A DNA stretch of 64,000 nt from Pachypanchax playfairii (lineage: Eukaryota; Chordata; Actinopteri; Cyprinodontiformes; Aplocheilidae). Positions 34,172-45,957 of this stretch are shown in pieces. The notes under the pieces were generated by a model. It did no database searches. It saw nothing but the letters and a program-made list of their open reading frames with translations, and was not told the origin of the DNA. How positions within the stretch are numbered: position 1 is the stretch's first letter; every line of letters begins with the position of its first letter. Location of the stretch: positions 1,682,629 through 1,746,628 of the forward strand of contig SSNP01000007.1 in assembly GCA_006937955.1 (NCBI GenBank), written 5' to 3'. The position numbers and the translations under genes are program-made.

Positions 34172-35010
34172 AACCCGAGTTGTAGAAGCCTTGAAAGGAC
34201 ACATAAGCTCGTTTGACAACAACATCAAGTTCACTAGAGAGGTTACCAAGAAGAACAAGCTGACTTTTTTTGGACTGTTTTTGAACATGAAAGAAGGCAG
34301 AAGCTTCATATCGAAGTCTACCAAAAATCAACACAGACCAATATCTCTATTTTAGCTCTCACCACTTATTGGAATACAATAGTTTTTGTTATCAGAACTT
34401 TACAACATCCAGCTAAGCATGACCTCACCAGGACAAAAGACGGAACATGAACTTATCAAAAAAAGCTAACTGTCGTCAGTGAAGGAATCTGGAAAACACT
34501 CCAAATCACGAAATAAGTTTCCTGAAAACTAAAGAACTCAGACAAATGTTCTCAGACAGAAACAGTTTCACCCAAAAGATAAAACACCCAAACACAAGCT
34601 GAGCAGAGTGGTGGTTGCAGTCCAGTGCAATGAGGAGTCTTCAGACATAGGGGTAAACTAAACAACCTCTCCACAGACGCATGGCATAACACAAGAGAGC
34701 CAGCTCTTCAGGTTAAGACTCTGCTGTCCCTGTGAGGACAGAAAGATTTTGGACAGAGAGGACAAATGGTTTGGCAGAGGAGTGAAGGACATTGTATGTG
34801 TTAAACAGGAAATATCACCCCTGAACAGAGGAGGTGGCCTCAGGTTTTTTATCTAATGCCTACAAGAAAACCTTCTTCTAATGCAGTTTCACAGCCATTC
34901 AAACTGTGAAACATGTGATTGCAACATCTCACATTAACGAGTCAAAAGAAAAAAGACCACCAAGAGACAACTCTCAGAAAAGACAGGTGGGTTAGTAATC
35001 CTTCAACAAC
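34172..35010 (+). mobile_element. Penelope-like retroelement (RT end plus GIY-YIG region), decayed
   Basis: Reading across frames from 34172, I see VVEAL-KGHISSFDNNIKFTREV, then EVYQKSTQTN, then VIRTLQH. These match the end of the reverse transcriptase and the linker of teleost Penelope-like elements as I recall them. Near 34570 comes HPKDKTPKHKLS and VVVAVQCNEESSDIG, the start of the GIY-YIG endonuclease region. Near 34743 comes KILDREDKWFGRGVKDIV and then SPLNRGGGLR, the C-terminal signature. The frame is broken by several shifts and stops, and most of the reverse transcriptase is missing at the 5' side, so the copy is inactive. Sequence to about 35370 may include its 3' untranslated part. 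Confidence 0.82.
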
Positions 35011-37010
35011 CTTATTCATGTCATATGTCTCAACTTAGAAACCTGGAACTCTAAATCCAAGAAGATTTAAGGATGAAAGGTGAAACATTTTAAAGAAACA
35101 AGAAAAAAAAAAGAAGCCAGATAACCTTTGTAAAAACTCTAAGGATTGCTGTGTCCTGGATGACTAAGAATATGCACCAACATCTTGCTTTAGGTTCCTT
35201 TGTGACCTCCTCCATTAGTCGTTCTGTTGGAGTAAGTTTGGTAGGTTAGCTGCTTTTGGTAAGGTTAACCACTGTTCCATGATTCCTCCATTTGTGGATT
35301 ATGGGTCTTATGCTGATTCACTGTACTGTTAGAACTGGAAAAGACTCTGATACACTTTCCAGACTGTTATATTGATTCTAATCGGTTATTGCACGTTGTT
35401 TCTATAGTTTTTTTCCTTTAATAGCTGAAATCATCATTTAAAAAAAAACATTTTAAGTAAACTCTGGTTATCTTCATACAGTATAACATAAAAATGTTTT
35501 TGCTGAGCTGAAATGTTTAAGTGACATTAAAAAGCAGAGAAGAAGTCAGCTAGAGGCTAATAATTCAAAGTTAAATAAGTCACAACATCAATAAGGATGC
35601 GCATAAATCTTTTGTGAGCGTTTGGATTTCAACATTTTTGTCTTCATCCCAGACGTCCTGTGTAACCTCTCATTAGTTGTGTCATTGACCCTTTACTTTG
35701 TTATTGCCACACAAGGTCCCGTCTCTTTCTAAACACACTTTGCATTCTCTCTGTCTGTCTGCATTTCCTGTCTGAATCTTCTCTGTTTCCTGTCCTCTTG
35801 AATGTTGAAGTCCTGTGTTGGAGAATTTGGCAGGGGACCCTCTCCTCTGCTTCCCCACTCGACTCTTGCAGGGATTAAAGTCGAGACTTGTTGACTCTGC
35901 GTGTCTCCGGGTGCACATGCACATACACATGAACCCATTCTGGATATACTCAGTTGAACTTTGCTGCTCAGTATCTTTAGTTTTTTCCTGTGTTTGGTGT
36001 TTTCTTTTGTCTTTTATTTGCTCAGAAAAAGAAATAGAACTCTTAATTTTCAGGAAAGAAAAGTTAAACTGAGGGGATTGAAGTTTTAATTTTATAACTT
36101 TTTTATTATATGGTACTATTGATAATGTTCTTGCCCATTTTTTTAGTTTCTTCGTCTTTAAACTGTCACATGTCTCGAGATAAAAGTAAATACTTGGGTA
36201 ATTCATGTATCTGAAACACTGGATCTTTTTGGGATTCATTCTGCCTTAGTGATGCACTAAAAACTCAGAGAGACACAGAAAGTCTTAAACAAATATTTTA
36301 GCCATTTTGAAACAATTGTTTGTTTAAAATGAATGTCTTGCAGAGAGGCAGACCAATTACTGTTAGTTATTATGAATGATCATGTTTATTACACTTGTTT
36401 TATGTTGAATTCTCATCTTACCTGCATCTGTGATTCAAAATATTTTGATAGATATTGTAATTACTTTGTGTTTGATGATTATGTGATAAATGAATACTGA
36501 AGATTCCTAATTAAACGTTTTTATAAATTATTTATTTTGGTTTTTAATACTGATTTTATATTCAATTCATTTGTATCATATAGCACCAGTTGATAACAAT
36601 TATAATTTCAAGGCACTTGACAGAAACATCCAGTTTTTAGTTCACATCAACACCCCAGATTTAAAGTTATTCACAAAAAAAACATTCCAATTAATTGTAA
36701 ATACTAAACAGATTCAGTAAGTTCTGAAATGCCAGTTAGTAAAAATGTCCTGTTTATAGAACAAGCAGACTGGATTGAATCATCAGTTCAACACAATCCT
36801 CCATCCTGAGCAGCACAGATTGGTGACAGTGGAAATAAATTACTAGTTTTAACAGGAATAATCCTCCTGCAGGACCACATCCAGGATGAGAAGTTCTGCC
36901 TCGACCCACTGGGGTCTGAGCTGACAGGGCAAACACAGATGGATTTGGGCCAGTTGTCATTTGAAAAGAGAAACAGAGTTAAAGTTGATGGCAGCAACAA
37001 TAATAAATAC
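35011..37010. other. AT-rich unique non-coding stretch
   Basis: The first 360 bases may be the untranslated 3' end of the Penelope relic. The 185-codon minus-strand frame at 35682-36239 is Lys/Ser/Gln-rich with no recognised domain and no promoter or splice context. I treat it as chance. Confidence 0.4.
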
Positions 37011-37017
37011 AACTAGA

Positions 37018-37264
37018 AAAGCACTCGGAGAGCGCAGACCTCCGCCAAGTGGACATATTGTAGAAAGTACTATGTCTGTATCCTTAAAAAACCTCCTGGA
37101 TTCAGACGGTAATCCAGATCACCCCCAAAATCTAATTAATTCTTCCTTGAGTCATTTCCAACCTTTCCTGAAAATTTAATCAAAATCCATCCATTAGTTT
37201 TTGAGTTATCCTGTTAACAGTAAGACAGACCCCGATGAAAACATTACCTCCTTGGTGGAAGTAA
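37018..37264 (+). mobile_element. Dispersed teleost repeat with inverted ends (MITE-like)
   Basis: It begins GCACTCGGAGAGCGCAGACC followed by TCCGCCAAG, and ends CCTCCTTGGTGGAAGTAA. The ends CCTCCGCCAAG and CTTGGTGGAAG are inverted relative to each other with two mismatches. The interior holds AAAATCCATCCATTAG and TTTTTGAGTTATCCTG followed by a degraded ACAGACAGAC-type run. I recall the same architecture from a very common repeat in fish genomes. No open frame remains, so it is non-autonomous. Confidence 0.7.
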
Positions 37265-37915
37265 ATATGGAGAGTGAAACCAGCATAGTGAAGAAATGTG
37301 GTCAGTATGTACCCCATCAACATTATCAGTACTATTAATATTATATTGGGAATATCTGGAATAGCAGTTCATTTTTTATTTCTGATATGACACTTATTTT
37401 GATAATTGAAATGTTCAGTTTGACAAAGAAGTGTTTATAGACCTGCTTTGAAAAGCTGATCTTTATGTGTTAAATTGACTTGCCATACATTCTGAGATCT
37501 GGTCTTTTACTGGCAGCAAACGGTAGCTTCAACATTAACAAGAATTGTTTTGCAAGCAGCATCTTCTTGTCCCTCATTACGGTTTATTATGTCAGGCAAA
37601 AGACTTTTTACCGTTTGTAGTTTATCCCAAAATGTCCACGTTGCTCATCAATCTTGACAGACATAAACTCTGTTTTTTATGAATTGAAGCCATTTAAGTA
37701 AATATTTTCAAATAGTAAGATATTATTAATTTACAACTTTTTTGCAGAAACTCATGTCAAAATAGCCAAAATATTATTTTTACCATATATTTTTGTGGTG
37801 CTGGATCGCAATCAAATAACCATACATTATCTGTTTTTCTCAAAACATCTACATTTTCAAGTCTTTTCTTCAGAAAAGCTACAGTGTATCTATGTTTATA
37901 TGTTTTCCAGCAGTA
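37265..37915. other. AT-rich unique non-coding stretch
   Basis: No recognised feature. Confidence 0.4.
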
Positions 37916-37919
37916 AGGT

Positions 37920-38275
37920 CAAGGAGGCCAGATTATGTGTCCTGAAATAATTAACGTATTTAAAAGCCAGCAACAGAAAGGGCAGAGTGAATGACAGTTA
38001 AGTGAGGAGCAGAGCAAGATGAGGCCCTCAAAGTAATGAAGCCTCTGAGGCGTTCGTGCCTGGAGCCTGCTAGTAAAACATTTCGACCCCCTCATTATGG
38101 CCCATTTAGAGGATCAGGGCTCCCTAAAACAACTTGTCTATTTACTTGAGTCACGAGGTCGCAGCCTGGAACCAGGTCTGTCTGGCTGAATCTGGAGCCG
38201 AGCGCCACTTCCATCCTCCGTCATCATCACACAACTGTGACAAGGGGCTTGCAACATCAACAACAGCTGAGGCTT
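37920..38275. promoter_or_regulatory. Candidate conserved regulatory block
   Basis: About 350 bases of balanced, repeat-free sequence within AT-rich DNA. It contains GAAATAATTAACGTATTTAAAAG near 37943, GAATGACAGTTAAGTG near 37989, and CCCCTCATTATGGCCCATTTAG near 38089. No coding frame crosses it. Contrast with its flanks and the TAATTA core suggest conserved non-coding DNA; this is inference. Confidence 0.3.
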
Positions 38276-38500
38276 CAGTTTAAGAGGATGAACCATGAAT
38301 CACAGCACATCTCCCTCTGACTTTCCTTTTCTTCGTCTCTCCATCTCTTCCTGCCTTTTATCTGTCTTTGCCTCACAGAGATATATGCACATTCAGATTT
38401 ACTTGTGGCTAGGCGCAGTCTCAAATTCCTTTGAAAACCACAGTCATCCTTATTCACCCACACCCATCCTAATAACCTCTGAGAGACTGACTTATCCCTG
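38276..38500. other. Unique non-coding stretch
   Basis: Two long frames on opposite strands (117 and 127 codons) overlap exactly here and across the adjacent CA tract. Neither resembles a known family, so neither is called. Confidence 0.4.
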
Positions 38501-38548
38501 CACACACATACACACACATGCATGCACACATGCACGCACGCACACACA
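38501..38548. repeat. Imperfect (CA)n/(CATG) microsatellite
   Basis: CACACATACACACACATGCATGCACACATGCACGCACGCACACACA type run, about 48 bases, with ATGC interruptions. Confidence 0.85.
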
Positions 38549-41500
38549 ATATAAAGACCCTGTTTATTTGAGGGAACTGAAAGAAGGCCTTCCTCATAAA
38601 CTCTCTTCTTTCTTGCAGTGGAAAATCTTTGCAAGCATGCATGTATAAGCCGTCTCAAAGTTGTAACACTTGTTCAATATGTACCTAAAATGCTTGTTAT
38701 TGATTTTCAAATGTGAACAGTTAGAATAGTTCTGAGGAGAATGACAAACACTGACTTCATTGAACCACAAAAGTTTGTATATGAAGTTTGCATCAGCAAA
38801 AATTCATGTAATGATTTAAAGTATGTGCTGTTTTTGTCGCAAACAATGCATAGTTGTGTTTCACTGCAGAAAATGATAATAATAATAAAAAACCCAACAA
38901 CTTAGAACCGGTAAGATACAGCTCCCTTCGTGTTACATAATCATGATCGGGTCAATCTGACCCATCTTCCGGTCACATTATTACTGCTTTGTCATTCTTT
39001 CCATTATTTCACACATTGTTTTTTCTTTTCCTGTTCTGGTTCTAGCAACGTGACTGCACGCTCTGTCCTGTGAGAGCCGGCTGCAACGAAAGTGCTGAGT
39101 GAATTTCTTGAAAATTTCCACTGAAACTATGATGTGAAGGCCACCAGCCTCAGGTTTCGATGTTGTAATAACCCTCTAAACTGTCTCTTGGTTCAGAAGT
39201 GATTCAAGTTCAAAATGAGGAAGAGGTGGAACATAAGAAAAAGACAAATTGAGGCAGCAGATGTGGTCCTCCCTCAGTTTGGTTCCGATAAACGTAAGTC
39301 ACTCCAACTGCATAACAGGATGAATAATGACAAAAAGAAAGGTTTAATGTCAAGAACATGAAAATTCAGTAATTAAATATAAAGTTATACAACACATTTT
39401 GGTGAAAGTAATTTGGTTTAATGTATAAAAAAAATGAAACTGTGACTTTTGTTATAGAAAATGAACCTTGGTTGCATTTGTAACCAAAAGTTTTTAAAAT
39501 GCCTCAAATTTTAGGATATTTTAAATATATTCTACCACTAATTGAAATGATTGTGTGCCTGATTGGTTTAGGAACGTTAAAGGTGTAACAAGCAAATTCA
39601 GTAACTCTTTGCTTTTTAAAACATATCTTCTCATATTGTTACGGCCCCATGTTTAAAGTTTAATGTTATCAGATGAAAGATTAGACTCACTAACACTCAT
39701 TCAGCTCATAAGACTTAAGAATGATGCACACTGGTCTGAGATCAGTAATGACATCACACCAGTGCCAGAAGGACGGGGTATATTACCTCATTGGCCTCCT
39801 CATCCTTCACAATTACTACTGCTACAACACAGCACATACCATACAGGTGAAGTAACATCTAGTATAGTGGTATAGTAGAACGACTCCACAGTTCCAGTGA
39901 TTAGTCACAGGAGTCTCTGTGAGTATAAATAAATAAGTCTTTTACAAGATTTTATTTCAAACCACAAACGTTTTATTGTTGTATAACCTGCAAAAACTGC
40001 ACCAAAATGAGCTATATCACTGATTAAACAGTTGCTCGTTACTAGTATAGAAACTACTAACAACTAACACAAAAAACACAGCTTTTAAAGCACCTTAAAC
40101 CATATAAATACAACATGTTGACATTGGTATCAGTGGCAAAGATCCAATATTATTCCAAGTGTTACATTTTTTCCTTATTAGTGCAGGTAAAGTAACAAAG
40201 AGTGCTACAAAATAAAATAAAAAATTATAACTGTGTCTGGGGTGGACAATTGAGTCAAAACTCAGCGTGAGGTGGCCACAGCCTACCCTGGCCACCTCCA
40301 GCTCTGCCCCTGACTGTGGGTGATGTAGAATAAACTTAGAAATGGATAATAACAATAAAGAAATCATATTTTCTTTGTGTTACTTTTAATAATTTTTTGC
40401 AAAAAAGCACAAGACCCGGTTTGCATTTTGATAAAATACTTTACTGAGTACTAATCTCCTAGTTTTATCAAATTATAATAGTTCATTGAGCAAAGAGAAA
40501 ATGTTCAAAACAAAACATGTGCCCCTCGTGCAGGTTTTAGTAAGATGCAGTTAAAGAAAATGCAACAAATTTCTCATGCAAGTATTTCCCTCAAGTCACC
40601 ATTTTTAAAATTGTGGGAAGTAACAGAACAAAATGGAGTGATTACAGAATCACAATTTTTTTTAAACCTAATATGCAAAACACTGGGAAGATTTTAGTCA
40701 CTATATAAAATGAAAAAAACCCAATATTTTTGGTTAAACTATTTTTGTGAGGGCTCTTCACTCTGACAGTAACTTCAGTTGCTATTCTAAGACCATGGGT
40801 AAAGTCCAAAACAAACAAACAAAAAAAGAATTATTAGTATAATAACTTTTTAATATTTAGTATGAAAATAAACATGATTTTAAATTCTCCAGTCAAAATG
40901 TGTCTCAGCACTGTGGTAACCAAGACTTTAGCTTAGTCATGATCTGAGTGAGTGCACATGAGTACACGGTAGCTTTTCTACTGTGTAATGCTTTAGATGT
41001 GCTGAATTAATCCAATGTTAACAGTTGCATTTCCCGCCTTCCCCTTTTTGAAGTTATTTAGAGCTCAAGTGTGACAGAGTCATGGTCACGCTGGTTTTTG
41101 AAAGTTCATCCACAGGATGCAGAAGCCAAGAAGGAAAAGGTGTTGCAAAACCCTGCAGAGTGTCTGAGTTCTGGTCACTGAGAGGAGAGTCGACGAGGCA
41201 CCCCAAAAGATCCATTTCAGAAACAAGTTTAAGTATGGGAATCACAACCTTTGTACTCTTTCCTGTCTTTTTACTCACTTTTTTTCTTTTCCAGAGAGCA
41301 GTACAGCTGAGGGTGGGAAATTACTTTGAGCTTTTACCCTAAAATAACACAACTGACCCAATTACAAGCTGGGCCTCGTTACACAGCTCTGCAGAACGCA
41401 GTGAGAAATACTAGCCCGCTCAAAACAAAGAGGGAAAATGGAGATTTAAAGAAGGACAACATTTTGACTGCAGGTGTTTATTTAGCTTGTCTGTTGGAAA

Positions 41501-42380
41501 CCTCCAGGTGGCACAGCTGAACATGTTACACGTTGGGCCAAAGTGATATCTGTTCAGTCTCTATTCTTTCTGTTCTATTCTTTTTTAATATTGTTTTATT
41601 TACCAGCATATTCAGTCATTGGTTTTGTCTTTGTTTTACATTCAAACATTGTTCCAAATATTGTGACTCAAACATTCACTTTCCCCCTCAAATCCTGGCC
41701 TCTGGGGTGGTCAGGACTGGGTCAGGTTGGGTCCATGCCAGATTTGTCTGTTTATGTAACACTCTTCAAAGAGAGCCAGTGAAAGAGCACACTGTACAAG
41801 GGACAGGAAGTGTAAATATCTGGCTGGCGCTGGCACATACTCACATCATACATCAGTCACTTTGTATTCAATAAAATCCAACAAATACATGTACATGTGC
41901 TATAAAAAATTAGATTTTTTTGTTTTTGAAATATATCTAGTGTTTAAAGTGCTGTAAATAGCATGTGTAATCTCCAAAACCCAATGATCAACTTTAAAAT
42001 TCTTGGAAACCCTGAGCCTCCTGGTGTAGATATGATGTTGTTTGACTTGCTGTAATGGTTAGACACAAATTCCAAAACTAGACTAGCCCCTCTTTTCTCT
42101 TTGCACTGACCACAGATGGGCAATACCCCACCCCCCTAAAAAAACAACAACCTGATAGCGCTTTCTGCGTATTTGTTTGAATATTTACCACTGTGTGCAT
42201 GCTCATTTTATAGGCAAGCATGTAGTGTTTAATAGAAACACGAGAGAGCACAACCTTTACATTAAACACTGGCTAAATGTTTTTCTAAGTAAGTTGCACA
42301 AGGCTTCATGTGGCAGAGGAACTGATCCATTAGTATCTAACGTGCACACGCACAAAACCTAAATCTGATTTCCAGCTATC
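38549..42380. other. AT-rich unique non-coding stretch
   Basis: No gene recognised. A CGGGTCAATCTGACCC dyad near 38947-38962 resembles repeats I recall in other fish and may mark a small transposon remnant, and a run near 40240-40320 (CCACAGCCTACCCTGGCCAC) may be another. Frames of up to 113 codons (41533-41874, +) are unrecognised. Confidence 0.4.
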
Positions 42381-42424
42381 CAATTTCTACACCTGCCTGT
42401 TTGTGTTTAGGTCAGAGAAACAAC

Positions 42425-42757
42425 CAACTGTCCGTCCGTCCATCCATCCACCTATGTGTCTATCTCCAGCAGTCACAGGGCGAGAGGCGGGGGTCACCCT
42501 GGACAGGTCACCAGTCCATCACGGGGTCACACACAGACAAACAACCACACACACACACACACACCTAGGGACAATTTAGAGTCACCAATTAACCTCTTGC
42601 ATGTTTTTGGACTGTGGGAGGAAACCGGAGTCCCTGGATAAAACCCACACATCTACAGGGAGAACATGCAAACTCCATGGTCCCAGCCCCGATTCAAACC
42701 CAGGCCCTTCTTGCTGCAAGGCAACAGCTCTACCAACTGCGCCACCATGCAGCCTGA
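42425..42757 (-). mobile_element. V-SINE-type tRNA-derived SINE, nearly complete
   Basis: On the minus strand the 5' head GGTGGCGCAGTTGGTAGAGC carries a perfect Pol III A-box (+ strand 42733-42744) and a B-box GGTTTGAATCG (+ strand 42690-42700) at normal tRNA spacing. Then comes the conserved V-SINE core (GGAGTTTGCATGTTCTCCCT, CGGTTTCCTCCCACAGTCC, AAAAACATGC). After a CA tract the 3' part runs GGACTGGTGACCTGTCCAGG and ends in a GGATGGATGG-type tail. The element would be transcribed by RNA polymerase III and moved by a partner LINE. The tail type matches that of the LINE fragment near 21 kb. Confidence 0.88.
42546..42567. repeat. (CA)n tract inside the SINE
   Basis: A CA run of about 10 units sits between the SINE core and its 3' part. 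The same position carries a CA run in the copy near 55.4 kb. Confidence 0.85.
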
Positions 42758-42882
42758 CAAACAACCAGTCATAGCTAATGTGAAGTTGCTAATTAACCTA
42801 ACTCCCAGCTGGGTATTGAACCTGCAACCTTCTAGCATTGTTAGCATTGTTGCCTTGAAGGCAACAATGCTAACCAATGAAA
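42758..42882 (-). mobile_element. Second SINE head with core deleted, abutting the first SINE
   Basis: On the minus strand it begins TTTCATTGGTTAGCATTG, continues to a B-box-like GGTTCAATACC (+ strand 42812-42822) and CCAGCTGGGAG, then jumps to the SINE part TTAGGTTAATTAGCAACTT and TGGTTGTTTGTC, where the neighbouring SINE starts. So most of the core is missing and another SINE has landed in, or recombined with, its 3' half. The tRNA arm holds an inverted duplication forming a 35-bp palindrome. Confidence 0.6.
42840..42874. repeat. Perfect 35-nt palindrome in the SINE head
   Basis: Arms of 17 bases starting GTTAGCATTGTTGCCTT are exact reverse complements around one central G. The arm sequence is the SINE's own tRNA-like segment, so the palindrome arose by inverted duplication inside the element. 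Confidence 0.95.
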
Positions 42883-42899
42883 ACATTAAGTAAATTGGT

Positions 42900-44465
42900 C
42901 ATATTTTGAATTAAAGATATCACCATCATTGCTGTGTTTTGTTAAATACTCACATACGCATGTTGACACATTGTGTAATTTTCACTAAACTCACTTTTCA
43001 CCATCCACAGCCAAGACAAAACTAAACACAACACCTGCTGCACATAGACTCCATTGTGCACAAAGTTTACTATTATGAGAGAACAGATTTGTACAGATTT
43101 GAACAGATTTCTTTTTTTATTTCCATCTTTTCTTTTTATGTTTTTTTTATATCTATGACCACCGACGTTAGTCTGGAAAGTCTTTTCAGTGGTTATTTGC
43201 TTTTTGTGACTGCTTAACACATTGAAGAGTACTAAGTTAATATGAAGCATGTTTAAGGTTACAAAAACATTTTGCCACGTGTTAAAACATCCAATACCGT
43301 TTTTAAAAAGCATGAAAATATTATTTTTCAGTATTACCTAACCTTTGGCAAAATACATAGAACATGTCAGACACAAACCACACCCTCCGCTGAAGTCTCA
43401 CCTTAAAATTTGACTGCTTTTACATTCACATGGATGAGCTTTAAAGTTTTTGTTTCTGGTCTGTTTCACATTTATTTTCGGATCTGGGCCTGTCTGATCA
43501 GATAGGACAGAACATGATAACAACACTTTGACTTCTTAATCAAAATCTGCTGGAATATCTGAGAAAGACTCTTGAGAAGTCTGAGAATATTTAACATAAC
43601 TGTGTTTTAGTTGTTGACTCTACTTTCAGATGAAGCTGAAAACACTTCGAGGTTAAGCCGTGTAAAAAGTTTTGAGTAATGAGAAAACAGAAGAGGGTGG
43701 GACAGCAGAGCAGAGAACAGACTATGGCATTGGGGGGGGGGGTGCACTGTTTCAATGCCTGGCACAGCTTGGTCTAGTTAGGCTTTGGGCCTCTCTGTGG
43801 GAGCCAAGGCTTCTCCCTAGGCACTGCCAACTCCCTGTGGTGTTGTAGCTACATGTTCAATTATGCTTTTGAGCCGGCCTGTCTTTACCTATGCCTCATA
43901 GGAAAACACTCCTCGTCTCTCTGCATGCGTGCCAGTGTTTGTGTGCTGGAACAACGACTAATGAAGAGAGCATGATACGGTTTTAAACACAGGAGAATTC
44001 AAGTAACTTAAATCAAAATGATCATTACTTGCAGTGGCTCCTGGACAACAAATTACTTACACACGAACAAAAAAGTTTTGTGTTTCCTCTTTATGGATTT
44101 AGTTTCCAAGAAAATGAATTGGACACTCTTGAGGCCTCGTTTAGCACCATGTCGGTCCGCCAGCGACTCGTTGTGCCTTTTCCTGTTTGTTCAGGAGATC
44201 ATCACTAATCTCCTAAAATGAAAGTGATGACAATGTCATTAAGTGGGGATGCATGTACCTCATAGTGTGTGTGTCGGGTTGTGTGTGCGGGATTGTGGAT
44301 GCATTCCTGCGGCTACATAAATGTGTGCATGTGTGTGCTGGTATGCTTCCATGCTTTATACAGAGGCATCCTTTAAGAGGAGGGGGAGCAATTATCACTG
44401 CCAATAAAACTACAACAAACAATGATTGTTTTTTGGGCCTCACCTTGTTGTACCACACCCCTCCA
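42900..44465. other. AT-rich unique non-coding stretch
   Basis: No recognised gene. A G11 run lies at 43732-43742. The minus-strand 123-codon frame at 42942-43313 is unrecognised. A repeat-free patch at 43780-43920 has more balanced composition and may be conserved. Confidence 0.4.
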
Positions 44466-44469
44466 TAAA

Positions 44470-44610
44470 CCTTATTTCATCAGGACAATTGACATAGAGA
44501 ATGTGCTGCGCTGTGCTGCCTAAGCACTCTCCCTAAATAGCATTTACCTATTTGGCACGTGGCTTGTTTTAGGAGTTGCACATTCATAGTCTTTATTGTG
44601 AAAACTCATG
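44470..44610. promoter_or_regulatory. Candidate regulatory element
   Basis: Repeat-free sequence with CATCAGGACAATTGACATAG, CCCTAAATAGCATTTACC and GGCACGTGGC (an E-box CACGTG). It is bounded on the right by a TA microsatellite. Support is motif content only. Confidence 0.23.
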
Positions 44611-44618
44611 TATACTTT

Positions 44619-44636
44619 ATATATATATATATATAT
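44619..44636. repeat. (TA)9 microsatellite
   Basis: A pure alternating AT run between TATACTTT and TTCACTCC. Confidence 0.9.
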
Positions 44637-45585
44637 TCACTCCAGTAAAGATTTCAGCTTCTACTGCAGAGAAATCTACCATTTATACATCTAGTCTTTT
44701 GTGAAATAAACAGGTTGCATGAAGTACTGACGCAGGGTGTGTGACACTGACATGAAGACAGTGAAACACTCTTTACTGATTTACTGTTCTGCCCATACTC
44801 TGTTCAAGTCCCGTTAAATACATTGTTAATGCTTTCGATTGCAAGTTAAACTGTGTGTTCATAGTTTTGCTGGAATGAAACAGTTGCCTCAGTTGTAGGT
44901 TCTGATTTTGATGAAAAACAAAGTCTTAAATCTTCTCCAATTGGATCATTGCTGCATGCTTGATAATCCTAATTGCCATAAAACACTCACAGTCAATAAT
45001 CTCATAAATCAGAAGGTGAAAGTTCATGTAGGTAAAAAAGAACCTGGCTCACTGAGGGTAATAAATGCAACAATATGTTAAGGAAAATAATAACTTTTAA
45101 ATTGTACAAATTTTCTTTGAAAGTTAGAAATTTCTAAATTACAAGAAATAACATAGACAAGGAACTTTTACAATTCTGTTTCGAATTAAAAAAAATAAAT
45201 TCCAACTTTACATGCAGATACAGAAACACATTCCCTTTAATGCTTATGCTCGACCACAGCCAGTGATTCCCTTTAACGAGGCCCTTCCATTAAAAACGTT
45301 TGTACTGAGGTTTCTGTTGAATATTTTAGCTCCACAGGTGTTCTTACCTTCATAGTGGGTGTGAAAACAGGCAAATAACTTCTCTTTCAGTTTTTATCTC
45401 TCAAACTACGCAGGTGCCGATAAAATCAGAGTTTTCCTGAGTTCGAACAGTTTGTATCTGTTTCGTCACAACTCCTTTATTCATTAGTATTTATCAGCTC
45501 TCGCAGTTGAAACCACGCCTAGCATGCTGCTGGCTAAAAGCTGTACTATAAACTCATATCAAACAGGAAGATAATTGGCGCACTG
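44637..45585. other. AT-rich unique non-coding stretch
   Basis: No recognised feature. Confidence 0.4.
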
Positions 45586-45589
45586 TTGC

Positions 45590-45745
45590 CATTGGCAGCG
45601 AAGCAGGAAAAAGGAATCCTTGCTCTCATAGGCTAGTTTGTTAGTCAATCTGAGTCCAGCCAATTAGCATAATGAATATTAATGAGTTGCAGCCCAAAGC
45701 CTGACAAAACCAGCTGAATCTTGACGCAGACAGATTGAAAGGTCT
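45590..45745. promoter_or_regulatory. Candidate conserved element (CCAATTAG / TATTAATGAG)
   Basis: Complex sequence with GTTAGTCAATCTGAG, then CCAATTAGCATAATGAATAT followed by TAATGAG (45660-45686), then ATTGAAAGG and GTTAATCAG. At least four homeodomain cores (AATTAG, ATAATG, TTAATG, TTAATC) occur within 100 bases. This is the densest homeodomain cluster on the right half of the window. Regulatory function is inferred. Confidence 0.35.
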
Positions 45746-45957
45746 GTTAATCAGTGTTTCCTGATGTTTTTTAGATATAAGATGTTTCATATTACAGGTT
45801 AATACTTCAAAAATAACCACAAAGTCATGACATTTGTGTGAAATGGCCTTTTTAAGGTTTTAGTTCTAGTATATTTTACTAATAAAAATAAAAACAATGC
45901 AGGATGTTTTTCTCGCTGTGATTTGCTTTCTACTACTTCTTCTCAAAGAACCCTTGT

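Noticed and set aside
35682..36239. 185-codon minus-strand frame
   Set aside because: Low-complexity Lys/Gln/Ser composition, overlapping frames on the other strand, no domain.
38295..38648. 117-codon + frame and the 127-codon minus frame opposite it
   Set aside because: They mirror each other over a CA microsatellite, and neither shows a domain.
38940..38965. CGGGTCAATCTGACCC dyad as the end of a transposon
   Set aside because: I could not find a partner end or boundaries; left as a note in the surrounding stretch.
42690..42755. tRNA gene (A-box and B-box present)
   Set aside because: The boxes belong to the SINE head; the sequence continues into the V-SINE core and does not fold as a complete tRNA.
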